From: Agelaius tricolor
Taxonomy: Eukaryota > Chordata > Aves > Passeriformes > Icteridae
DNA length: 64,000 nt
Reading direction: 5' to 3'
Assembly: GCA_023055355.1 (NCBI GenBank)
Contig: JALJCS010000056.1
Span: 496,001-560,000 of the forward strand
Shown here: in pieces, positions 32,307 through 43,227 of the stretch
Position numbering within the stretch: the stretch's first letter is position 1
How the letters are laid out: every line of letters starts with the position of its first letter
Notes under the pieces: generated by a model
Seen by the model: only the letters and a program-made list of their open reading frames with translations
What the model was told of the DNA's origin: nothing
Database searches by the model: none
Position numbers and translations under genes: made by a program

Positions 32307-35300
32307 TTATGATAGGCTATAGGTAAAAGGTAAGGTATTGTTTGGTTCTTCTGTATTAAGATGCTCAGCAAAGAAAAGTATATAACACATTGTAACCAAA
32401 ACTAAAGGGTCTTCAGGCTTGTCTGCAGCTGGAGCTGATGGCTGTAGGCACAGGCTCTGTTGCCCACGACCCTGGAATGCTGTAACATCTTGGATGTAAT
32501 AAATTGCATTATGAAGAGCTGCCTGGAGTCCCGCATCTCTCATTATGGCTCTTACAGAGGTCACCAACTTAATTATGCATGAAATAACACAAAGCAATAA
32601 AATAATGACTACTAATACTAACAAAGTTCCCTTTACCATATCTTTCAACCATCCAGTTACTCCCCATCCCTTAAACCATTCATCCAAACCCCAGTCATTC
32701 ACAGTCAATTTCTTCATGCTACCTTGTAGTTGTTTGAGTTTCTTGTGAATGGACGCAGAATGGTCAGAGAGGTTCATACAACACATCCCTTCCAACTCCT
32801 CACAGATTAAAAAGATACCTGGTGGAAGCTTTGTTACAGTTGCATTTGCACCAGCACTGCCAAGTCCAATTATGGCAATATTTGGTCACATTCTTATACC
32901 ATGGAGAATTGGGATCAAGAATGACACTATTATTTTTGGGACATGGGACTAGATCATTGCTCATATTAGTTGATTTTGGGTTTAAAAAGTAGTTTAAAAA
33001 CTAGTAATAATTTCCAGGTACCTGTTGCAGTGTGTCCCATTTCCTCTCACCTATCCCATCCCCCTTAGGTACGCCAACCTTTCCCCCTCCCCCTGTGCCC
33101 TCCTGCCTGGCACCTTCCAGCAAGGTGTCGTGTGATTGGCAGATGCCCCCCAGGCCTGGGCTCATTGGTTTGTCCTAGCGTCCACATCCCCTGACCCTTC
33201 CCCTGCTCACACCTGGTTGGCCCTCACCTGTCCGTCCCCTCCCCCTGTCCCCGGGGCTTAAAAAGGACACGAGACCATGCGGTCGGGGTCTCTGCCGTGG
33301 TTCTGTCTCTGTCTGTCTGTCTGGAGCTGTTGCCGCATTCAGAAGTCTACCATGCTACAATAAAACTCTGGATCTAAGCTCCTCGGCAGAACCCGCTTCT
33401 TTTCTCTTCACTATCTGAACCTTTTCTACCAAAGGTAAACTGAGTTCCTATTTTGCCTGGACTTGTTCTGAGCGCCCAGCTGCAGCACCTAGCCAGCCAA
33501 AGGCATCTCTGGGGTGAAAAACGCCACAGCTGCCGCCTTTGGTCCAGCAGCGAGGCCAGACGAAGCCAGGCAGGACACACCCCAGAAGCATTCGGGGCAT
33601 AATATTTAATAGGTACCGATCCTAGTAAGTCTAGTTCTTGAACTTCTAGTCCGCTTTCATTCAGTAACTGTTGTCATACCTGCTTGGAAGCCCTCGCCAT
33701 TTGGCTTAATCCCCAACCTTTTGCACATGTCCAATTTTGTACCACCACTGGTTATGTTACATCATCAATCCTCCGTGTTTGGCTTACTGGCTTCCACGAA
33801 TGGTTTTCCTCCAGCTCCTACCCATTTTGCAAACCCAGCAAAGTCACTTATTGGGATACCAATTAAAAATGTATAGAAAGGATCTCCTGGCATGGCTAAG
33901 GATAAACAAAAGGAATCCACTCCAGTAGCATTGGCCCAAGTAAGCCACATATTCTGTCAATGCCATCCTGATGGGTTAATTTAGAGAAGCACCCAGCACT
34001 CCGACCCCCACAGCCAACCAGTGCAAAAAGATCAGCCCCAGCAAGGAGGCAAAACCACAAGCTCCTCCATCAAATGAGCCAGAGTCTGAAAAACAAGAGG
34101 GAAGCAAAAAGAGACAGCACCGACAAACCCAATCCAAAGCTGAGAAGAAACACAGCACCCCACAACAAGGATAGACAAGACTCCATGAAGAAAAAGGCCA
34201 GAGAGTTCATCCACCGTCCAGAACAAGGACCCCTAGAAAACACCAAAAAGCCCAAACAACCCTGCCTCCCACACAGCCTGCAGGGCCACAACCCACGGGC
34301 ACCAGGATGCATGAAAAGGAAACAATCCCAGTGCTTCTTGAGGTTTATGGGGAATTAATTGTTATTCCTGTTACTTGGGAAAACACCACCCAGGTATCAA
34401 ACTTTTGGGTGTGCCTATGTCTGCACTCTCCACACCCTGGGAAATTTCCTCCTCTAAAATCACAGCTATCTAATCCACACTCCACATATTCTAATCTCAC
34501 CCAAGGATAGCAAAAGCATCCACAGTTCTGAGGGCAATGGATGTTTTCAGGTGGCGCTGACTGATTAGTTCACTACAATTATCTACTAACCATAGATGAT
34601 TCATAACATGAACTGCTTTCAGCACTCTATTCTGTGGGCTCAGCCCATCATCCCCCGTTTCTTGTTTATCAATCAGTCCTTTCAATACCTGCTGTGTCCC
34701 TTCGCCTCAAAGATTTCACTGAGCCATGTGCCTTTGCCCTGCCAAGTAAGGCCTGCTTTTAAAAGTTTTATTGACTGGCATAAGTAAAAACTATGAGGCC
34801 TTCTACAGGTTGCATTAATAGCCAAGGCAGTTCTTCCACCTGTTGATGCAAAGAAAAAGGCTTACGAGGGGGAAAATGAGTGCTAATAAGACCTGGAAAG
34901 CTCAACAATGCCCATTGCAAGGTGTCTTACATAGCTTTGTTGATCTTTTCAAGTATAGGCCAAATTTCTACTGGTACACTGACCAAGCAAGTAGAGAATG
35001 GATTTTCTGGAGTTGCAGTAGATAAACACAAAGTATCTAAACCTGAAACATTAACTAAAGTCACCCAAACATTTGTTCTGGAAGGCTAACCGGTAAAGTT
35101 GCACTACTAAAAGCAAATAAGGCCAAAAAGCAGAAGTATAACATTCGATTGAACCCCATATTTCCCTTAAGCTATCAGCTAACAAAAATTCTACAACCCT
35201 ACTGAGTCTCCCACTTATAAAGTCCACATTTTTCTGTGGGTGAAGCACAAAACGTCACGTGCAAGTTGGAATCTCCGTGCAATTCACGTCCGTGTGTTCT
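32307..35300 (-). pseudogene. ERV-E env (broken, split by LTR-K)
   Basis: Read right to left, SU fragments appear at 35250-34860 and 33950-33765 (MWLTWANATG, FCLSLAMPGDPF, IGIPI, typical of avian class II SU). After the LTR-K insert come IGLGSAGANATV (fusion-peptide-like, about 32890-32840), CEELEGMCC (CX6CC, about 32805-32780) and NLSDHSASIHKK. A long TM ORF at 32795-32307 holds the membrane span (GTLLVLVVIILLLCVISCII, about 32620-32560) and the tail. Stops and a strange inserted-looking block at 33975-34310 break it. The TM is related to that of ERV-D. Confidence 0.82.
33023..33612 (+). mobile_element. Solo LTR, family K, in ERV-E env
   Basis: A 590-bp LTR begins TGTTGCAGTGTG and ends ATATTTAATA. 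It has a perfect 6-bp target duplication GGTACC (33017-33022 and 33613-33618). It includes a CTTAAAAAGGACACGAGACC promoter-like block (about 33258) and AATAAAACTC (about 33359). Same family as the ERV-D LTRs. Confidence 0.96.
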
Positions 35301-36365
35301 CCTCTCTGCTTATGGAGTGGTCAGCATTTTCTTGCATTTGATAGGGTCTCATGCTCTTTGTGGAAATTTACCCAGACTCCGTACTTGCAGAAACACAAGC
35401 AAACTCACGCCCCCCGCAGGGACTGGAGGGTTTTCTTAAAATCTTAGAAGTGAAAAATGGGCTCTAATATAAGAAACAAAATATTGATTAGTTCTGCTTT
35501 GCAAAATTATATAGAGATAGGTAAGATAATGACATAAGTTGTCACCACTAACACCCTTTGATTATTAGCATGAGGAAACACTAGAGCAAAACAATGCATG
35601 TAGGGAAGAAGAAACTGACAGCAATTATGAATTAATCAGACAATACACCTAATCAATAACACTTGTGAAATTATATCATTAATTAGCATTACAACACTGA
35701 ATCATTATCCCAGAGTCTGCAACAGCTGATAAACCTCAAATCAATGGAGAATTGGAAAATCATGTCTGGAAAACGATTCCCCAAGCTCACTTTAAAAGTA
35801 GGTTCAGCTGTCATATTAACAAGATCAAATTGTCAAGTTAAAGTGACTTAAATCTAGTTTTGATGCAGAAAACATCTGGGTTTGTTGTTAAACATCCCAT
35901 CCAAGTAGAATTAGGGCCTGGCCACAGCCCAAACTCTAATTGGTGGTTGTCTTTTAACACATTTTAAAACAAGGCTCTTAAAAATAACAGTTATGAGTAA
36001 AGACCTTAATTGAATCACTCCACAGTTTCCTTCAGGATAAAGATGCTTCAAACACAGCAAAGCTCTTCTTCAAAGATCTGAAAGTAGTCACAGAGGATTG
36101 TGAGCCTGGATCTAGACACTTAGAGTGTGAAGGTGGAGGAAGTGCAGCTGCATGAGAGACTGATTACCCAGTAGGAAACCCAGAGAAAAAAAATAAATGT
36201 TTCAGTTGGACTCTCTATGAAGTGCTTTTGTCATAACTGAGGAAAGCAACAAGACTAGCAGTCTGGAGAAGGCTTTCAATTAAGCTCAAATATCTTTTCT
36301 TAGAACTCTGAAAAATACTTAAAATTATGAGACAACATTAGATCAAACCATAAGGTTAATGTAGG
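35301..36365. other. Unresolved, AT-rich, left flank of ERV-F
   Basis: No domain is recognised on either strand. By position it should be ERV-E interior (between gag and env), heavily degraded, or deletion-joined host DNA. It continues beyond ERV-F at 52782. Confidence 0.4.
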
Positions 36366-36832
36366 TGGGACAGAATGGAAATTATCCAGAGTAGAAATCC
36401 ATTCCAATTTAGGTAAAAAGTACATCTTTGATTTAAGTCTGTAGCTTGTGAACATAGCTGTTTAGTCTGACTGCTTGTTCTCACAAAAAACCTATGTTTG
36501 AAGAAACTGCTTCAACTGAAGGACAGAGATAAGGGGAAACAGAGAGGCTGTGGGAGGCAGGGCAGGGTGACGCAGGAATTCTTTCTGTACTTTTTGATAA
36601 AAAAACTAGCTGCAAGTGTAACACAAAATCAGTAAAATGAATATTTATGAACCTGTTGTGAAATTCCATGCAAATGGATTAGTAAGGAAGATAAAAAGAG
36701 ATCTGGAGTTCCCAGAGGTACACATGTCCTTTTAAGGGGAGCAATCCCCACATGCGTCCAGTGCTGTAATAAACATACCAGCCTTACAACTTTCACAAAA
36801 GTTGTTGAGTTTGTTTCCTTTTCCGCAATTCA
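36366..36832 (+). repeat. ERV-F 5' LTR and PBS-like site
   Basis: It starts TGGGACAGAATGG and ends CCGCAATTCA. GCTGTAATAAAC near 36763 is polyadenylation-like. TGGCGAGGCCAGGCAGGA at 36836-36853 is in the PBS position, but I cannot assign its tRNA. The leader from there to about 37833 has no recognised gene. Confidence 0.88.
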
Positions 36833-37833
36833 TTATGGCGAGGCCAGGCAGGAGATTTTCTGTCCTTGCAGGGGCAGAGGGGAGAATGGACCCCCTTGGT
36901 GCATCCCGGGGATGTTCCCTGGAGGGGCTCCGCTGGTCTCAGCTTGCCTCCTGCAGAGACAGACAAGGACCTGCTGGTGTGCAGATGATAAACGGTATGT
37001 ATCAAAGGGCCCTGGGGGAGAGAGAAAGATAAGACTGCTGAGTAAGTCACTCAGAGACGTCTGAGTGCTCAGCCTTGTTCCTGTCCCTCAGGCAGCCCGG
37101 CTGAGAGAGCGGCTGGACTAGAGAGGGGTTCACTGTTCGATAGATTGACCGCTAGCTACTCTGGGGCTGAGTCAAGTGAATCCGTGTGTGTTTGTGGTGT
37201 CCGGACATGTGTTTGTAATCATGTGAGTGCGTGGTGTATGAAAGAGAGAGTGAACAAGTGAGTGTACCCACGGCGTAGGGGGGAGAGTTCTAGCCGTGTC
37301 TGAAGTGTCTGGGTGAGGCCTGAGGTGCCGGCTGGGGCAGGCTGTGGGGGCAGGGAGCACCCCACGGAAAAGTGGAATGAGTGGAGAAATGTGAGTGAGG
37401 ACATTTATTGTGTTTAAAGGTGGTAATTTGTGTAGATTCTGCACATTTTAACCATGGCTAGACAAATTCAGGAGATTCCTCTGCCCTAGTAGTTTGGACT
37501 TGATCCCTGGAATTTTACTGTGTGCTGTTATTTTGATTGTGTCCAGAGTGTGAGGACCAGAGAAAGCTGATGTGGGTAAATGCTGAAGTTTTGTATGCTG
37601 TGTTGTGTTGAGAAAAGTGGGCACTTTGAGAGATACCCCCTTTCCTGGTGAGTTTGTGTGGTTCCTCCCCCGCATTGTGGTAATTTGATTCTCAGGATTG
37701 TATGGCTGTGTTTGTGGAGATTTTAGGATTTTGTTTGCAAGAAGTGTACCATTTTATGCAGAAGAACTACAGTATGGTGATTTATGTTTAACTGTGGTAA
37801 AATGAATTAAAGGAATTCCAGGAATTCCCCTCT

Positions 37834-39311
37834 CTCCTGGTTTGAAAAGAAGGTGAGTTTTTTGGGAGTTTGGTGGCCAAACCAATAGGTGCTCAGATTT
37901 GAATATTGGCACCTGGTGTGGCCACTGAGGACGTGCCTCTGAGAACACAGGGGGTTAAAAGCGGAGAACTCCCAGGAAAACTTTCTCTTGGTTCCGGTCC
38001 ATGAAAGAGGTCAGACCTCCCCAGCCCAGCTGCGGGATGAGTGGGGGAGGGGAAGCCATATGGCCGGGTGAGGTAGGCCGGGGCCTTGGACAGAGAAGGG
38101 GTGTGAAGGCCCCTGCAGGATGGAAGGGTTGAGGAACACTGAGAGGCATCGGGCAGCCGCCCCCCCCCCCTCAGAGAGAGAGAGAGAGCTGGTGCCTGTG
38201 CTTGTGCCACCTTGAAATTTGATATCATGTGCTGGCAGCAAGGCTGAAGGAGAAGGGGGGGGAGTGCAGTGAGGGTGAAGTGAGAAGGTGCCCGACAGGG
38301 CAGCGTGGGAGTTCTGGACAGGCAGAGCCTGAGATTTTAACCCTTTTCTTGGATGATGGAAACCTTACAAATACTGATCCTCCTGGATCTGAATGAGAAG
38401 AGAAAAAGAAATGAAATGGGAGGAAATGGGCAAGTGTGATGAAAATCCGTGCAAGTGAAAGATATCAGAAGAGTTGAGAAGAATCCTAGGTGGGAGGAGA
38501 TGATGGAGTGGCCTTTGGCTGGACTTTTCTTGTATAGCCATGGACAGAACCATTTTTTCCTGTGACACAGAGACTGCATTTAGGGAGAGGCAATGGCTTG
38601 GAGCCAAGAGAGTGAAGGTGATGTTATGTGAAGGAGTGTGTGAACAGAGATGACGGGTGAGGAGGGTGGTCGGGCCCTCGATCTTCAGTGAAGAAGATCT
38701 CTGTTCGCGAGACCCCTTGGCCCCAGGGGGTGAATTTGGGGGGGACAGATGTCCCAAAAGTGAGAGACTGTTGCTTTTTTTGGAACTGGGCAAAGCATCC
38801 TTAAAAGGGCGACCCTAGAAGCAGCCATGGTCCATGTGCAGTGATGAGAGCACTGTACATGGAAGGAAGATGTCATGATGGCAAATGTTCCCCGGGCGGT
38901 GCCACGTGTGACATGGAAACACAAGAGGTTTCAACTGTGTTTCCTGGGGAAGCCTATGGTACAAGAGGGACTCCTCTCTTCTTGATGAACTGAGAATTGA
39001 TTATCTGAAGGGTGGTGATGGACTGAGAATTGGTGATCTGAGGGATGGTAACTGAATTGAGAATCCAAGGTTTTGTCTTACTGTGATGTATTGGAAATTT
39101 GGTGGGGGGAGGAGGAATGTTTTGGAAGGTTTTCATTCTGAGTTCTGTGTGTGTTTCTTTTTACATATAGTTATAGGTTAATAAAGTTTTTTTCCTTTAT
39201 TCCTAAGTTGGAGCCTACTTTGCTCTATTCCTGGTCACATCTCACAGCAGACACCAGAGAGAATATATTTTCATGGGGGCACTGGCATTGCACCAGCGTC
39301 AAGCCATGACA
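37834..39311 (+). mobile_element. Long LTR (TCCTGGTTTGA type) in ERV-F leader
   Basis: It starts near TCTCCTGGTTTGAAAAG (a worn TGTCCTGGTTT start) and ends CGTCAAGCCATGACA, the same terminal motif as the ERV-L LTR at 4864-6539. AATAAAG at about 39180 precedes a matching TTTGCTCTATTCC block. About 1.48 kb. The left boundary is approximate; the flanks CCCCTC/CCCTCC may be a degraded target duplication. The following 39312-39607 has no recognised feature. Confidence 0.62.
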
Positions 39312-39607
39312 CCCTCCCACAGCAATTCAAGCCCCGACTCTCGTGAATTTGAGATGGCGGGGGGAGGGTCTGTGTCTGTGGGCATATCAGAGTTTTTGCT
39401 GTAACAGGCACAGGCTTTTGCAAGGCAGTAAAGTGAGTGTCAGTGGAAACAATGCTTTTATTAGATTGTGCAGGAAGAGAACTGGAAAAGACAGATTTTG
39501 TAAAACAGAGTTTAGATAGAGGAGACGAATGAGTTTATATAAAGGGGCTTTATCGGACTTCAGCTGGAAATATAGTAAGTCTGGACTGAAAACAACCTGC
39601 CGTAGAG

Positions 39608-40191
39608 TGTTGCAGTGTGATTTCCTGTTTCACCTATCCCAGCCTCTCAGGTGTGCCAACCTTCCCCCTCCCCCTTTTGCCTTCCTGCCTAAGAGCTGTC
39701 CATCAATCTTAACATTCCAGCAAGGGCATCGTGTGGTTGGCAGAAGTTCAAAAGATGCCCCTCAGATCCGGGTTCATTGGCCTGTCCAAGCGTCTATATC
39801 CCTTGAGCCTTCCCCTCCTCCCACCTGGTTGGCCCTTACCTGTCCCTTCCCCCTGTCCCCGGGTCTTAAAAGGACACGAGACCATGTGGCCCGGCGTTCT
39901 ATTGCGAGCTGTTACCACATTCAGAGGTCTACCACCCTGAAATAAAACTATGGATTAAGACTCTACGATAGAATCCGCTCTTTTCTCTTCACTGTCGCCT
40001 GAACCTTTTCCACCAGAGGTAAACTGAGTTCCTACTATGCCTGGATTTGTTCCGAGTGCCTAGCTGCAGCACCCAGCCGGCCAAAGGTGTCTCTGGGGTG
40101 AAACACCACAGCTGCAGCCTTTGGTCTAGCAGCGAGGGCTAGACGAAGCCAGGCATGACACACCTGGAAACATCGGGATTAATATTCTATA
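39608..40191 (+). repeat. ERV-D 5' LTR and tRNA-Lys-like PBS
   Basis: It starts TGTTGCAGTGTGATTT and ends ATTAATATTCTATA. CTTAAAAGGACACGAGACC (about 39865) is the likely core promoter, with AATAAAAC at about 39942. TGGCACCCAAACGTGTGG at 40195-40212 resembles the tRNA-Lys(CUU) site used by betaretroviruses, with an extra A. Confidence 0.92.
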
Positions 40192-40732
40192 TATTGGCAC
40201 CCAAACGTGTGGCTGCACGAACCTGCCACCCCAGAAGGAATCTCAGAACCTTGGAAAAGCATTAAGGCAGCTTAAGCTTCCACTGGTAGAGCTGTGGTTG
40301 CATAGCTCTTGAAAGAGACTTTGGGACTGATCCCACAAGAAGCCTCGAGGAATGCTCAGCGCCTCTGGAAAGCCACAGCTCCTTTCTGGTGAGCAAATTT
40401 TCCAGAGGAGAATAGGGGAGCCCCTCCTGCCCAAGGCGTCCTATTGAAGTGAAGAGACCAGCCTGCCTGACTTTGCCAGCAACAGCTTCGATTTCGGTGA
40501 GTATTTCTGCTCCTTGGGGGGTAGAAGCTCAAATTCCGTCTCTGCCGTGAGACTTGTTCTTTTTTGTTCTTGCATTTAGGCTGCACAGCCCTGCGGAGCG
40601 AAGGCAATTCATTCCCTGTTAAGCTTTAACTCTGTGGCGTGTTTTTGCCATTTTTAGCATTCACGCCATTGGCTCGGAGGAGCAGGACAGCTCTGCCTGC
40701 CCCTCCCCCCGGCTCGGCAGCGCAGCGTGCCC

Positions 40733-40818
40733 GGCTCTCGGTGTGGGGGGGGGGCTGCTCTCTCTCGGTGTGGGGGGGCTGCTCTCTCTCGGCACGGGGG
40801 CGGGGGGGTGCTCTCTAA
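40733..40818 (+). repeat. G-rich imperfect tandem repeats in ERV-D leader
   Basis: Three units of about 27-30 bp run in the pattern CTCGGTGTGGGGGGG then CTGCTCTCT, the third altered to CGGCACGGGGGCGGGGGGG. They lie between PBS and gag, the usual place of packaging and splice-donor signals. G-quadruplex potential is obvious; a role is unknown. Confidence 0.75.
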
Positions 40819-41071
40819 CGCGGCGCGGAGCAGCCCCAGATTCGGCTTGCTGCGTGGCGTGGGGGGGCTGCATTCTCAGGCGGGGGAGGCTTTGTCTGTC
40901 TCTCCACGCCGCAGGGCGGGTCCCAATTCCCTGCTGCTGCTGCCGCGGCAGTTTTAAAAGCAGTACAGCTGCATTGTAAAAGGTTTCGTCTGATATCGCC
41001 TTTTAACTGTGGTCTTTTTAGAAATCCATAGCTGATTTTGGCTTTGTATTCGGTCAGCGGGACTGTGTTCT

Positions 41072-43036
41072 GTGCCATTTACATCAAAGATAGGCTCAAA
41101 GTTAAGCACATCACAAAAAGGAGTGTATTATCATATTATTGGAATTTTAGTTAGTGCAAATGTAAAGTTCTGTAAAGGAAAATTAAAACAGTTTATAAGG
41201 TGGCTTTTTCTACACTTCCCACAAACTTCTCCTGAGGAAGTCCACAATATTCAATTTTGGGATAAAGTAGGGCATGAATTGATAACCTTGGGACAGTCTG
41301 GGAATACATCTTCAGCTAAACTTGTGTTCTGGAGCTTACAAATTCAGACAGCCTTACTGAAACAAAGGGAATTGGAGAAAAAGCCCAATATCAAGCCATG
41401 TACCTCTGCTCTCCCTGTTCCTCCCCCCTCCAGCCCTAAACCTCTTACCCCAAAACTTGGTATTTTAAAGAGAGCAAATCCTGCTCATGTGCTGGGAAGT
41501 TGACTCCCTGACAACGTTAAAATGCCTGAGTTCCCTTGTCCACAAGGCCCTGGCCAGGTCTCGTGGAAAACTCCCCAAAACCCTGTTTCCCCTGCTCTGA
41601 AACCCAGATCACATGTTAGTTTTTCGGAGAGCAGTGATCCCCAAAATGGCCCCCAGTGCCTAGGGGGTACACAAGATGGAGGATGCCACATGGCACCTTC
41701 CCAAACCTGGTCATCTTCTTCCCTAGATCCCCCTTAAGTATCCCAAAATTCCTTTCCCATCCCCCTCTCCTCCTGTTCCTCATGACACCTTCCCTCCCCC
41801 TCCCTTACCTGCAGTACCCTCAGCTCCGCCCCTCTACTCCTCCCAGGGGGGCGTCTGCCGATGTGACGTCACCAGGTGTCTCCGCCTTCTGTTTCCATGG
41901 TATCCCCGCCCCCTGCCTTCCTCCTGTCCCCGCCCCCTTCCCGGGTTCCCATGGTGGGGGCATGCCCACCGCATGTCCCCAAACCTGTATTATCTCAATT
42001 CCAATTCAAGGCATACAGGGCAGGAAGCTGCAGACCCAATACAGGATCCCACTCTGTCATTCGCTCCTGTTTCATATCAGCCTGCAGCACAAGGAGGAGC
42101 AGCCCCAACTGCTAATTGGAGCTCTTTTGGACGACAATTGATTAAAGAGGTCTGTAAATCTCACCAGGAGTATGGCCCACACAGTCCATATTTCCGTGGC
42201 CTTTTAAATTCTGAATTGAGTAGAACTGTAGTAGTCCAATATGATTTAAAACTGCTTTTCTCATGCCTCATGACCTCTACAGAATTCAAATTATGGGAAT
42301 TAGCATGGAAACAACTGTTAAAAGCGGCTCTCTCAGGCTTGCATGCTGATCCAAACACAGCTAAAGATGCTAATGGCATGCCAATTACCATTGAGCATCT
42401 CTTCGGTGAAGGCCAGTGGTCTTCACCCTCAATCCAAGCTACTGTAATTCCTGTAGAAACACTCGAGAAGGTAAAGGAAGCAGCTGAAAAAGCATTCTTT
42501 TCCCTCCAACTTGAGGGGCCTTTTGAGCCCTACAGTAAGATCAAGCAGCTACCATCAGAGCCTTTTCTGAAATTTGTAGAAAGGTTAACTAGAGCCATTG
42601 AAATCCAAGTTAAAATGAGAATGCAAGGGAAGAGGTTTTAGAGGAAATGGCATTTACAAATGCAAATGAACAGTGTCGAGTGGCAATTTTGAGTCTCCCT
42701 CTCGAACTTCCCCCTACACTAAAAGATATGCTTCTAGTCTGTAACAGGAACGTGCCTCTGATGAGTGTTGCTGAAGTCACCAGACCAAGGCTGCTGCCAA
42801 GACCACCACAGCGTGTCGCCATTGCCATCCCTGCGCTCATTCCCTCAGCACAGCAGCACCCTGGGCAGCAGCGAAGACCAGCAATGGTTGACCCCACAAA
42901 GCCATGCCTGCTTTGCAATAACCTTGGGCATTGTAGTAACCAGTGCCCCCTGAATAGGCAATTTGATGAATTTAGAAATGGCACAGGAGGAAAATTACAA
43001 GCACTCCCACAGGGTCAACAACAAAAAAAAAACTGA
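41072..43036 (+). pseudogene. ERV-D gag (broken)
   Basis: The matrix is at 41072-41503, opening with GTG where ATG is expected. It resembles betaretroviral MA (KGVYYHIIGIL, KLKQFIRWLFLHFP, FWDKVGHELI). A stop at 41503 is followed by Pro-rich sequence in the same frame to 41737. The capsid is at 41973-42641, with a major-homology-like segment LPSEPFLKFVERLTRAIE (about 42550-42605). After a frame change, the nucleocapsid (42647-43036) carries one CX2CX4HX4C knuckle (CLLCNNLGHCSNQC, about 42904-42945). Order and motifs are class II. The stop and frameshifts preclude Gag assembly. Confidence 0.9.
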
Positions 43037-43227
43037 AATGGGAGCGCCGGCCTGCCAGGCGTGCAGACACAAAAAGAGCAGGCCAAGGGAATAAGGAAAG
43101 CAAAACAAACCAAGTGGGCGGTAATATTACTATTTATGTAAGTGAAGCAGATGTTTCAAGGACCAGGTCTGCTGGTCCACTGTTGAGAGTTTAACAAAAT
43201 AACCTTTGTTATGATTTAGGTGAACCT

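Noticed and set aside
34074..34358. Possible accessory regulatory protein (Rec/Rem-like) because it is small and basic
   Set aside because: It is antisense to env, whereas such proteins are made from the env strand; no splice logic supports it. Kept only as an unexplained block.
38158..38189. C tract followed by GA repeats
   Set aside because: Microsatellite within a long LTR; unremarkable.
39529..39945. 138-codon plus frame, with near-identical frames at 47231-47569 and 62342-62710
   Set aside because: These are the same LTR-K sequence read in one frame; conservation reflects LTR homology, and other LTR-K copies break the frame.
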